A DNA stretch of 13,115 bases from Thermodesulfobacteriaceae bacterium (GCA_015494725.1 WGAR01000018.1:1-13115), one strand, 5' to 3'. Counted from the stretch's first letter, positions 1 through 6,478 are shown. Translations and numbers: made by a program. Notes: generated by a model from the sequence alone, not told the origin.

Positions 1-205
1 CGCAAATAGGGGTTTGGGCAATGATCCGCCCCAGCTTGCCGGAGAGCCCCAGGGAACTCTTAACCGGCACCTTACAGGCAGCCACCGGGGAAGACGGGCC
101 GGAGGTCCCCTTCCCGGAAGCCACCACCCCGCTTTGCAGACCCATTACCCACACCGAAAAAGCCACCAGCAAAAGAAACATTAAAAGATGCCTCCATACC
201 TTCAT
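1..205 (-). CDS. Secreted or periplasmic protein of unknown function, N-terminal part
   Basis: Sixty-eight codons are visible and the gene continues past the left edge of the window. The start ATG at 205-203 follows a strong purine-rich ribosome binding site (GAGGGGGAG). The first ~25 residues form a classical Sec signal peptide: basic start MKVWRH, a hydrophobic core of Leu, Val and Phe, then small residues (VVASG) suited to signal peptidase cleavage. The mature part begins Gly/Ser/Pro-rich and then shows two cysteines about 24 residues apart (AACKVPVK and AQTPIC), so it may form disulfides or bind a cofactor in the periplasm. It follows the DsrE-like selenoprotein candidate on the same strand with a 54-bp gap, so it probably ends the same operon. 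No family is recognised; the visible part is too short to name it. That it is a real exported protein is likely; its function is unknown. Confidence 0.7.
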   Translation of the reverse strand, partial: MKVWRHLLMFLLLVAFSVWVMGLQSGVVASGKGTSGPSSPVAACKVPVKSSLGLSGKLGRIIAQTPIC

Positions 206-259
206 CTCTCCCCCTCAGTAATAAATGAATTCGTAATCCATCATTATCAAATTTTGGTT

Positions 260-580
260 TTAAAAACAAAGAATCTTGTCGCTATCTCTGATATTTTCGT
301 AAAGGAACTTTTGGGACCCCTTTTGGAGATATTCGTCTTCATCCACTCCGTGGATTTCCATAAGCTTCCCTCAGCCCTTGAAGATGCCCTTGTTCGAGAC
401 GAATTTCCTGGCCAGATCAAGGATAGGGAATCTTTCGGAGTGAAGCCTTCGGTAATTTACGGAGGGGCCATTCAAGAAGATCACCACCTCATCGTTTTGG
501 CTGAGAATCAAATTGGCCAGCCGAAAGGCGTTCCAAACGATCTCGGGATGGTCCCGGGAAATGATGATGGTAAATTTCAT
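260..580 (-). CDS. DsrE-family protein with in-frame UGA, candidate selenoprotein
   Basis: The 106-codon frame begins at ATG 580-578 behind AGGAGGGTGAGGT, 14 bp after the DUF5714-like gene, and ends at TAA 262-260. One in-frame UGA (373-371, codon 70) interrupts it. The N-terminus (MKFTIIISRDHPEIVWNAFR, LANLILSQNDEVVIFLNG) and C-terminus (KFLYENIRDSDKILCF) match the DsrE/DsrF-like small sulfur-relay fold, whose usual length is about 105-120 residues, so only full-length readthrough gives a complete protein. In typical relatives the segment after the KFV-x-N-x-G stretch reads ACGTC; here it reads FKG, UGA codon, GK, placing the UGA at the conserved cysteine. A perfect 6-bp hairpin with a GGA loop follows 21 nt after the UGA. 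Family knowledge: DsrE-like proteins carry persulfide sulfur on that cysteine. Inference: selenocysteine replaces it. Alternatives are a nonsense mutation or a 69-residue truncated product; both fit poorly with the intact downstream frame. Confidence 0.75.
341..373 (-). promoter_or_regulatory. Candidate bacterial SECIS element of the DsrE-like gene
   Basis: In the minus-strand RNA the UGA at 373-371 is followed by 21 nt and then a GGA triloop (349-347), closed by a perfect 6-bp stem AUCCAC/GUGGAU (355-350 with 346-341). From memory, the bacterial SECIS pattern is a small apical loop with G among its first two bases, 16-37 nt after the UGA; this hairpin satisfies it. Its role would be to recruit SelB with Sec-tRNA. 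A 6-bp stem can arise by chance, so the weight comes from its position and its repetition in the neighbouring gene. Confidence 0.55.
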
Positions 581-594
581 ACCTCACCCTCCTT

Positions 595-1287
595 TTAAGA
601 ATTGGAAAAGTAAGGGCAACGGGCCCCTCGGCAGCCATGGGGATGAAGGTCGGAGAAGGAACAGAGAGGAATTGAGCACCGGATTCTAACCTGGGGAAAG
701 AACTCTTCTATTCTTTGTGCGGCCATTTCGAGGCCGGCCCAGAGATAGGCCTTACAGCAGCCGGGCCCAGTAAGTTCCGAAAACCTGTGCAGGAGATCGC
801 CGGTGAATTGCATGACCTCGCGCTGTTCCCGGTTGGTTCCGCAGCGGGATCCGGTAAGATAGGCCAGAACTGCTCCTAGGGCCGGGACTATCCCGCAGAT
901 TCCGGTAAGTCCGCAAAATCCGCCCCGGGCCTGGGCCTCGGTGCGATGAAAGATTTCCTCGATTTCAGGGTCGGAAAGAGATAACCCGGCGGCCCTGAGA
1001 CCCCCCAGGAGAGCAGCGGCGGCAAGAAAGGCATGCTCGCACCCCAGCATGGGAAAGGGATATTCTTCAAGCCACCGCAAAGAGAGGGCCACAGGGTCCG
1101 AAGATTCGGAACGAAGGATCCTTTCTTTAAGGGAATCCTTTATCGCCTGTCCGTGACAGGAATCGCATACAAAATGTCTCTCCGGGCAAACCACATAGGC
1201 GAGCTTTTTATTCCCGCAATAAAAACACTTTTCTGTCCGGGCCTGCGTCCGATAAACCAGAGGTTTTCCACAGACCATGCAATGCAC
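595..1287 (-). CDS. DUF5714-like cysteine-rich protein, function unknown
   Basis: The 230-residue product resembles the DUF5714 family, known to me mainly from anaerobic archaea and bacteria. Visible features are an N-terminal zinc-ribbon-like region (CMVC at 3-6, CFYC at 21-24, C34, CDSC at 41-44), a central helical part with a conserved-looking GGFCGLTGICG (122-132) and GPGCCK (174-179), and a C-terminal cluster C204, C209, C219, C224. These many cysteines suggest metal or Fe-S binding and redox chemistry, but no catalytic activity can be claimed. The chosen start is GTG 1287, because the family usually begins at the first CxxC; ATG 1278 is possible. Neither has a good ribosome binding site. 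The only strong one (GGAGG, 1382-1378) serves ATG 1371, which is in the same frame but separated by one in-frame UGA (1341-1339), so the true N-terminus may be longer. It is probably co-transcribed with the DsrE-like gene 14 bp downstream. Confidence 0.8.
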   Translation of the reverse strand: MHCMVCGKPLVYRTQARTEKCFYCGNKKLAYVVCPERHFVCDSCHGQAIKDSLKERILRSESSDPVALSLRWLEEYPFPMLGCEHAFLAAAALLGGLRAAGLSLSDPEIEEIFHRTEAQARGGFCGLTGICGIVPALGAVLAYLTGSRCGTNREQREVMQFTGDLLHRFSELTGPGCCKAYLWAGLEMAAQRIEEFFPQVRIRCSIPLCSFSDLHPHGCRGARCPYFSNS

Positions 1288-1305
1288 AGGCTTCGTAGGG
1301 ACTCT

Positions 1306-1341
1306 TACACCCCCTTCCCGGGAGCCTGTATCCCCCCTTCA
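1306..1341 (-). promoter_or_regulatory. Hairpin just after the leader UGA, SECIS-like
   Basis: Nineteen nt after the UGA at 1341-1339 the RNA has a GGGAA loop (1319-1315) closed by CUCCC/GGGGG (1324-1320 with 1314-1310, one U-G pair). A GG bulge and then UACA/UGUA (1330-1327 with 1309-1306) extend the stem. The loop begins with G and the spacing lies within the usual bacterial SECIS range. It could equally be a translational control hairpin of the leader. The region is G-rich, which makes some pairing likely by chance. Confidence 0.35.
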
Positions 1342-1371
1342 GGTAAATCTTCCGGATCCTCCACACCTCAT
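1339..1371 (-). other. Ten-codon leader frame with UGA, in frame with the DUF5714-like gene
   Basis: ATG 1371-1369 lies 6 nt behind a perfect GGAGG and about 15 nt from the predicted transcript start, so it should be translated efficiently. It encodes MRCGGSGRFT, then UGA. After the UGA the frame stays open without interruption into GTG 1287 and the whole DUF5714-like protein. Either this is a short leader peptide with reinitiation downstream, or the UGA is read as selenocysteine (residue 11) to give a 258-residue product. The Arg/Gly-rich stretch between does not look like a conserved domain, so the first view is not excluded. Confidence 0.45.
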
Positions 1372-1393
1372 CTTTTTCCTCCTTTACATCAAC

Positions 1394-1421
1394 ATATTAA
1401 AATATTTTTATTTAAAGTCAA
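1394..1421 (-). promoter_or_regulatory. Sigma70-type promoter of the DUF5714/DsrE operon
   Basis: On the minus strand TTGACT (1421-1416) and TAATAT (1399-1394) are separated by 16 bp. This is close to consensus and sits in the only strongly AT-rich stretch between the two minus-strand transcription units. Transcription would start near 1387, just before the GGAGG at 1382-1378. The spacer is a run of A and T (1400-1415) that could hold an operator for the ArsR-type repressor encoded upstream; that last point is inference. Confidence 0.7.
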
Positions 1422-1505
1422 GCCCCATTGTAAGTCCGGTCTGAGAAGAGGGATCTCCGGGATAAGAAAAGGCGTCTGCCCTTGGGGCCGAGGTAGAAAA
1501 AGGGC

Positions 1506-1943
1506 TTATTGAAGATTCCGTTCCAGTCTCTTGCAGAGATAGGCCGTTGCTTCGGGGGAGAGCCGGAGTCGGCGAGCCAATTCCACCATGGAAAGCCCGG
1601 GCTCCTGGGAGAGAATCTTGCGGGTTTCCTCCGTGAGTTCGTCAAGCCATTCTTCGAAGAGGTATTTCAGGTCCTCCGGCACCTCCTCGGGAAGGCTTTC
1701 CTTTTCTCCCACCGCGGAAACTATTCCCTTGCAGACCGAACGCGGGTCCACGCCCGCGTCAAAGCACTTGGCCAGTCAGTAATAGACCATGGAGGGGACC
1801 CGCCCCTCTTCACCCCGGAAAAGTTCCAGAAAGAGTTTCTCCTGTTCCTCTTCCTCCAGGAGTTGATAGAGTTCGGCCAGCAACTCCCGCAAAAGATCTT
1901 TCATTTCTTCCACCGAGAGGGTCTTAAAGAGATCCTTCTTCAT
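1506..1943 (-). CDS. Unrecognised protein with in-frame UGA, candidate selenoprotein
   Basis: The frame runs from ATG 1943-1941 to TAA 1508-1506, 145 codons with one in-frame UGA at codon 56 (1778-1776). The start has a good GGAGG 6 nt upstream and lies inside the end of the repressor gene, overlapping it by 20 nt, so translation is probably coupled. Residues ~10-48 are a strongly acidic helix likely to form a coiled coil (LLEEEEQEKLFLELF). The UGA lies in the stretch SMVYY-UGA-LAKCFDAG, giving a U-x-x-x-C pair with C60; another cysteine is C71 (SVCKG). Residues ~118-140 (MVELARRLRLSPEATAYLCK) resemble a helix-turn-helix. Both sides of the UGA share the same codon use and acidic helical character, and a 7-bp hairpin follows. 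The part after the UGA has no start codon with a ribosome binding site, so a split into two genes is unlikely. No family is recognised; selenocysteine or a recent nonsense mutation are the two readings. Confidence 0.65.
1740..1778 (-). promoter_or_regulatory. Candidate bacterial SECIS element of the 1506-1943 gene
   Basis: After the UGA at 1778-1776 there are 23 nt to a six-base loop CGUGGA (1752-1747), closed by a perfect 7-bp GC-rich stem ACGCGGG/CCCGCGU (1759-1753 with 1746-1740); a further G-U pair is possible. The loop has G in second position and a GU step, as expected for SelB recognition. Of the three hairpins in this locus it is the most stable and the best match to the general bacterial SECIS rule. 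Confidence 0.6.
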
Positions 1944-2238
1944 TTCCTGCCTCCGGAAAAAGGGATTGGGCCTGGTTCAGTAAATCGAAGATCCGAAGAT
2001 CCCTGATCCTGTAAAAGACAAAAGGACCCTGTTTGCGCCGATCTACCAGGCCGGCCAGCTTGAGCTCTCGAAGATGATGGGAGACCAGGGGCTGGGAGAT
2101 CCCCAGAGATTCCACCAGTTCGGTAACCGAACGTTCCCCGCCTTTCAATTCCTCCAGGATGCGCAAACGGTTTTCGTCAGCCAGGGCCTTAAAGAGGATC
2201 AGAAGGCGGCGCTGAGCTTGATTCATGTTATAGTCCAT
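1924..2238 (-). CDS. ArsR-family winged-helix transcriptional repressor
   Basis: The 104-residue product has the ArsR/SmtB layout: helix with ALADENRLRILEEL (18-31), helix-turn-helix at about 38-60 (SVTELVESLGISQPLVSHHL), then the beta wing DRRKQGPFVFYRI (66-78). It lacks the ELCVCDL metal-site motif and has no cysteine at all, so it is not a classical arsenic sensor; relatives of this type may respond to other metals, persulfides or unknown signals. ATG 2238 is preferred because longer versions would run into argD on the other strand; ATG 2226 is an alternative, and both have weak ribosome binding sites. It starts 36 bp from divergent argD and overlaps the UGA-containing gene downstream by 20 nt, so it most likely controls that gene and perhaps the next operon. 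ArsR family membership is confident; the ligand is unknown. Confidence 0.9.
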   Translation of the reverse strand: MDYNMNQAQRRLLILFKALADENRLRILEELKGGERSVTELVESLGISQPLVSHHLRELKLAGLVDRRKQGPFVFYRIRDLRIFDLLNQAQSLFPEAGNEEGSL

Positions 2239-2274
2239 CTTACCAGAAATTTTAAGTTTTAAGGAGGAGTCTTG

Positions 2275-3462
2275 ATGGGAATAATCAAAGACCTGGGAGA
2301 GACCTATCTGGCCGCCAATTACCGGCGTTTTCCCGTGGCTTTCGTGCGGGGAAAGGGAAGCCGACTCTTTGACGAGGAGGGACGGGAATATCTGGACTTT
2401 TGTGCCGGAATCGCGGTCTGTGCCCTGGGCCATGCCCCGGAGGAAGTGGTAAGGGCCATAAAAGAGCAGGCCGAAAGACTCCTGCATGTTTCTAATCTCT
2501 ACTGGACCGAACCCCAGGCCCGCCTAGCCCGCGTCCTGGTGGAAAATTCCTTTGCCGAAAGAGTCTTTTTCTGTAACTCCGGGGCCGAGGCCGTGGAGAC
2601 CGCTTTGAAATTGGCCCGCCGCTACGCCTATCTCCGCTCCGGGCCCGGAAAGACCCGGATCGTGGCCCTCGAAAACTCCTTCCATGGAAGGACCTATGGA
2701 GCCCTTTCGGCCACCGGGCAACCCGCTTACTGGGAGGGCTTCGAGCCCCTGGTCCCGGACTTCATGCACGTTCCGGCCAACGATACGGAGGCCCTGATCC
2801 AGGCGGTTGATGAGCGGACCTGCGCGGTGATCCTCGAGCCCATCCTGGGAGAAGGGGGAGTGATTCCCCTTAGCCGGGAGTTCCTCGAGACCGCACGTCA
2901 GGCCTGCGACCGGGCGGGGGCCCTCCTCATCTTCGACGAGATCCAGACCGGGATCGGCCGCACCGGCCGGCTCTTTGCCTACGAACTTTACGGGGTCGAG
3001 CCCGATATCCTCTGCCTGGCCAAGGGGCTTGCCGGCGGACTTCCCCTGGGGGCGGTGCTCGCCCGGGAGGAGGTCATGGCGGCCCTTACCCCGGGTTCCC
3101 ATGCCTCCACCTTCGGGGGGAACCCGGTTTGCTGCGCCGCCGCTCTAGCGGTGCTCGAAAGGGTGCTCTCCCCGGGCTTCCTCGATGAGGTACGACTTAA
3201 GGGAGAGGCCCTGCGCAAAGGGCTTCAGGTATTGGCGGAAAAATTTCCAGAAAAAGTAAAAGGGGTTCGCGGAGTGGGACTCCTTCTGGGCCTTGAGACC
3301 CATGTTTCTTCTTCAGAACTCATGCAGGCCCTTTTTTCCCGGGGTATTCTCACCACCGCTCCCAAGCCGGATGTCTTACGCTTGAGCCCCCCTCTTATTA
3401 TAGGTTATCGGGAAATAGACGCCCTCCTTGGCGCCCTGAAAGAGATCCTTGCCTCTCTTTAA
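2275..3462 (+). CDS. argD: Acetylornithine aminotransferase (class III, PLP-dependent)
   Basis: The 395-residue enzyme transfers an amino group from glutamate to N-acetylglutamate semialdehyde in arginine synthesis; many bacterial enzymes also serve succinyl-diaminopimelate in lysine synthesis. It is cytoplasmic and dimeric in the family. Visible landmarks are LDFCAGIAVCALGH (40-53), the phosphate-binding NSGAEAVE (101-108), SFHGRTYG (135-142), FDEIQTGIGRTG (220-231) with the PLP-contacting aspartate and glutamine, and the PLP lysine K250 in LAKGLAGGLPLGA. Length is usual for the family. ATG 2275 is chosen over TTG 2272 because AAGGAGG at 2261-2267 is better spaced from it. It is divergent from the ArsR gene, and no arginine gene is adjacent. 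The acetylornithine role is preferred over ornithine or 4-aminobutyrate aminotransferase by length and overall sequence look. Confidence 0.92.
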   Translation: MGIIKDLGETYLAANYRRFPVAFVRGKGSRLFDEEGREYLDFCAGIAVCALGHAPEEVVRAIKEQAERLLHVSNLYWTEPQARLARVLVENSFAERVFFCNSGAEAVETALKLARRYAYLRSGPGKTRIVALENSFHGRTYGALSATGQPAYWEGFEPLVPDFMHVPANDTEALIQAVDERTCAVILEPILGEGGVIPLSREFLETARQACDRAGALLIFDEIQTGIGRTGRLFAYELYGVEPDILCLAKGLAGGLPLGAVLAREEVMAALTPGSHASTFGGNPVCCAAALAVLERVLSPGFLDEVRLKGEALRKGLQVLAEKFPEKVKGVRGVGLLLGLETHVSSSELMQALFSRGILTTAPKPDVLRLSPPLIIGYREIDALLGALKEILASL

Positions 3463-3491
3463 AGTCAAATAAAAGGAGGACTCCATGGATA

Positions 3492-3533
3492 CGCCCCCGG
3501 GAGGACTCGAACCTCCGACTCCGGGATTAGGAA
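3492..3533 (-). repeat. Partial copy of the tRNA-Arg 3' half (attachment-site remnant)
   Basis: These 42 bp are identical to 4506-4547, the tRNA-Arg(CCU) gene from the anticodon loop to the discriminator base, in the same orientation. The rest of the tRNA is absent and the flanks differ, so this is a displaced 3' end of the kind left when a tyrosine-recombinase element integrates into a tRNA and rebuilds it at the other boundary. It marks one end of a ~1-kb insertion. Confidence 0.85.
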
Positions 3534-3542
3534 GCCAAAGTA

Positions 3543-3788
3543 TCATTTCTCAATCTTTATCATACGCATTCTCTCTTTGCAAATCTTCCGCTTGCTCCAC
3601 TCAAAAATGACATGATTTCCATCTCTGTGGAGACCTATATGGAGACCAGGCCTGAATCCCTTGAGAATCAACGCCTTCGGGTTTCGGGGGTGGTCTCCAT
3701 GAGATTCCTCACAACCGAAAATAATCGGATTTGACAAAACCGGGATCTTTTGCTCAAGCCCGATTTTCTTATTATTTGACGGTTTCAT
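3543..3788 (-). CDS. Possible small hypothetical protein, weakly supported
   Basis: An 81-codon frame follows the toxin gene with a 17-nt overlap, starting at ATG 3788-3786 without a visible ribosome binding site. Its basic C-terminus (KRKICKERMRMIKIEK) has some protein-like character, but no domain is recognised and the DNA also carries the TGGAGACC repeats. It may be a chance frame or a decayed gene from the inserted element. Otherwise this stretch holds only the repeats. Confidence 0.2.
   Translation of the reverse strand: MKPSNNKKIGLEQKIPVLSNPIIFGCEESHGDHPRNPKALILKGFRPGLHIGLHRDGNHVIFEWSKRKICKERMRMIKIEK
3639..3700. repeat. Inverted repeat with TGGAGACC motifs
   Basis: ATGGAGACCA at 3639-3648 is repeated inverted as TGGTCTCCAT at 3691-3700. 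A further direct copy of TGGAGACC lies at 3628-3635, 12 bp before the one at 3640-3647. The spaced direct and inverted copies near an attachment-site remnant are reminiscent of recombinase or excisionase arm sites, but no protein partner is present, so the role is unknown. Confidence 0.4.
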
Positions 3789-4047
3789 AATGGGAGTAAC
3801 AGGAGATGATGGTAATGATGTCCTCCTCTACGGTGTAGACCAGGCGGTGTTCCTTGCTGATTCGTCTGGCCCATATCCCTTTGAGATCTCCTTTAAGAGG
3901 CTCGGGCTTTCCTGTGCCGGAGAAAGGAGACTTAAGGCATTCTCTGATGAGGTTTACGATTTTAAGGGCTGTTTTTCGGTCGTGTTTTATCCACCAGGCC
4001 AGTTCTTCAAGCGCTTTGGGAGTCAAGACCAAGTTTTTTGAGGGCAT
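3772..4047 (-). CDS. yoeB: YoeB-type toxin, ribosome-dependent mRNA endonuclease
   Basis: The 91-residue product matches the YoeB/Txe branch of RelE-like toxins, which cut mRNA in the ribosomal A site and are held inactive by a partner antitoxin. Family residues known from E. coli YoeB appear conserved: the glutamate in GKPEPLKGDLKG (E49), an arginine in WARRISKEHRLVY (R61/R62) and the C-terminal SHY (H86, Y87). The length is typical. ATG 4047 is chosen because it gives the usual short N-terminus (MPSKNLVLTPKALEELAWW); a longer frame to 4110 would extend further into the antitoxin gene. Its start overlaps the end of the upstream gene by about 40 nt, typical of translational coupling in toxin-antitoxin pairs. 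All catalytic residues being present suggests an active toxin. Confidence 0.88.
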   Translation of the reverse strand: MPSKNLVLTPKALEELAWWIKHDRKTALKIVNLIRECLKSPFSGTGKPEPLKGDLKGIWARRISKEHRLVYTVEEDIITIISCYSHYETVK

Positions 4048-4297
4048 CCTCAAGGCTGATCCTTTCTCTGGACTTTTTGGCTTCAAGGAGGCGTTCTTTG
4101 ATGGGCTCAAGGAAGCGCGTTTCCTTCTCTATCTCTTGAAGGGCCTCCTCAACGGTGATCCCGTCTCTTACGGCCACGAAGAGGACGGCGGTCTCCAAGT
4201 CGGAAGGGTCCTTCTCAAGGAGCTTTTCAAGGACCTTAAGAAGGGTTTCCCGGGAGATACGGACCTCTTGGTTTTGAACCTTGACCGCACCAAACAT
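4007..4297 (-). CDS. Probable antitoxin partner of the YoeB-like toxin
   Basis: A 96-residue acidic, helical protein is encoded directly upstream of the toxin and overlaps its start, with a good ribosome binding site (GGAGG about 8 nt before ATG 4297). Its C-terminus, ERISLEDALKKLGLDSQSA (77-95), has the look of a toxin-wrapping antitoxin tail. The N-terminus (MFGAVKVQNQEVRISRETLL) does not show the usual YefM/Phd DNA-binding domain, so it is either a divergent antitoxin or a different type grafted to this tail. Assignment rests mainly on gene order, overlap and the tail. A weak TAGAAT -10 lies upstream on the minus strand. It may autorepress the pair, as is common, but no operator is evident. 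Confidence 0.7.
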   Translation of the reverse strand: MFGAVKVQNQEVRISRETLLKVLEKLLEKDPSDLETAVLFVAVRDGITVEEALQEIEKETRFLEPIKERLLEAKKSRERISLEDALKKLGLDSQSA

Positions 4298-4505
4298 GGT
4301 GTGTCCTCCGGGGTTATTCTCTTCGCATTCTACACTGGAATTTAGTGAAGGGAAAAATCAGCTTCACCGCTACTTTATCTGGGGGCCTCTTATTGAGGGA
4401 TGTCCTCTTTTCCTTCCTCCTCCAGAACCGATCTGGTCCTTGTGGAGTATCTTCTCTCCTCCGAAACCGGTTCCGGTGCAAACACCTCTTTACTTGATAA
4501 TCAAG
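4298..4505 (-). other. Spacer between antitoxin and tRNA-Arg, with a possible gene remnant
   Basis: This stretch carries the upstream region of the toxin-antitoxin pair. A short open stretch on the minus strand ends at TAA 4392-4390 and includes GTG 4485, encoding about 31 residues rich in Glu and Arg (VFAPEPVSEERRYSTRTRS). It could be the C-terminal remnant of a gene brought in by the insertion. It has no ribosome binding site and no recognisable family, and I do not call it a gene. Confidence 0.3.
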
Positions 4506-4579
4506 CGCCCCCGGGAGGACTCGAACCTCCGACTCCGGGATTAGGAATCCCGTGCTCTATCCTCCTGAGCTACGGGGGC
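4506..4579 (-). tRNA. tRNA-Arg (anticodon CCU)
   Basis: The minus strand folds as a complete tRNA: acceptor GCCCCCG/CGGGGGC with discriminator G, a D arm, the anticodon stem CGGGA/UCCCG around the loop UUCCUAA, and the T arm GGAGG-UUCGAGU-CCUCC. The CCA end is not encoded. Its 3' half (4506-4547) is duplicated at 3492-3533, so the gene served as an integration site and was restored. Confidence 0.95.
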
Positions 4580-4597
4580 AAAGGAAAATTTGTATTT

Positions 4598-4626
4598 ATT
4601 TTAACGGAATTCAGTTTCTACTTCAA
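4598..4626 (-). promoter_or_regulatory. Promoter of tRNA-Arg
   Basis: On the minus strand TTGAAG (4626-4621) and TAAAAT (4603-4598) are separated by 17 bp and stand about 20 bp before the tRNA. This is a good sigma70-type match, divergent from the rRNA promoter region. Confidence 0.6.
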
Positions 4627-4746
4627 GGGGAAAGACGTTTGGTTTAAGGTTTTTTAGGGGCCTTGACAGGGAGAAGAAGTGAGTTAAGTTAAAGGCCGTC
4701 CATCGCTCTTTGGGAAGGGTTAAAAAGAAGCCTTCGGTAAGAGGTC

Positions 4747-4774
4747 TTGACAGGCCTCTCCCTTTGGTTATAAT
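4747..4774 (+). promoter_or_regulatory. rRNA operon promoter
   Basis: TTGACA (4747-4752) and TATAAT (4769-4774), both perfect consensus hexamers, are 16 bp apart. Transcription would start near 4781. A second TTGACA at 4663-4668 has no clear -10 at the right distance but may belong to an extra upstream promoter. A boxA-like GATCTTTGA follows at about 4796-4804, as expected for antitermination of rRNA transcripts. Confidence 0.85.
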
Positions 4775-4792
4775 TAAATTTCGGCTAGTGAA

Positions 4793-4832
4793 GCTGATCT
4801 TTGAAAACTGAATAGTGGCGCATGGGCAGGCC
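4793..4832 (+). other. 5' half of the 16S precursor processing stem
   Basis: Long blocks here (GCTGATC, GAAAACTGAATAGTGGC, CATGGGCAGGCC) are complementary to 6512-6556 after the 16S gene (GGCCTGCCCATG, GCCACTATTCAGCTTTC, GATCAGC). The pair forms the extended double strand that RNase III cuts to release pre-16S. Confidence 0.85.
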
Positions 4833-4901
4833 TCCGTGGTTTCAGCCTCGGCGGCCTGGAATCTCCCCTTGAGGGTGATTCCGGAGCCGGGAGGTTTGAA
4901 T

Positions 4902-6478
<1,577 letters not shown>

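Noticed and set aside
188..598. A 136-codon plus-strand frame
   Set aside because: It is the antisense shadow of the DsrE-like gene, with no ribosome binding site and no protein-like features.
1287..1387. A riboswitch, for example cobalamin type, in the leader of the DUF5714-like gene
   Set aside because: The leader before the ribosome binding site is only a few bases, and conserved elements of known classes were not found.
1422..1505. A terminator after the 1506-1943 gene
   Set aside because: A GCCCT/AGGGC pairing is possible but has a long loop and no following T run, so I do not call it.
1924..2487. A longer N-terminus for the ArsR-type gene
   Set aside because: The extension would lie within argD on the other strand, and ArsR proteins of this type are about 100 residues; ATG 2238 gives the normal form.
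2524..3102. A 192-codon minus-strand frame inside argD
   Set aside because: It lies entirely opposite a confident enzyme gene and is Gly/Pro-rich, a typical shadow of GC-rich coding sequence.
3543..3545. UGA ending the 81-codon frame as another selenocysteine codon
   Set aside because: The frame beyond it runs into the tRNA copy, and there is no support that the frame is a gene.
3485..3610. A short plus-strand frame behind AAGGAGG, beginning MDTPPGGLEPP
   Set aside because: The PPGGLEPPTPGLG stretch is the known artefact of translating a tRNA gene antisense; the same appears at the intact tRNA-Arg. The ribosome binding site is probably coincidental.
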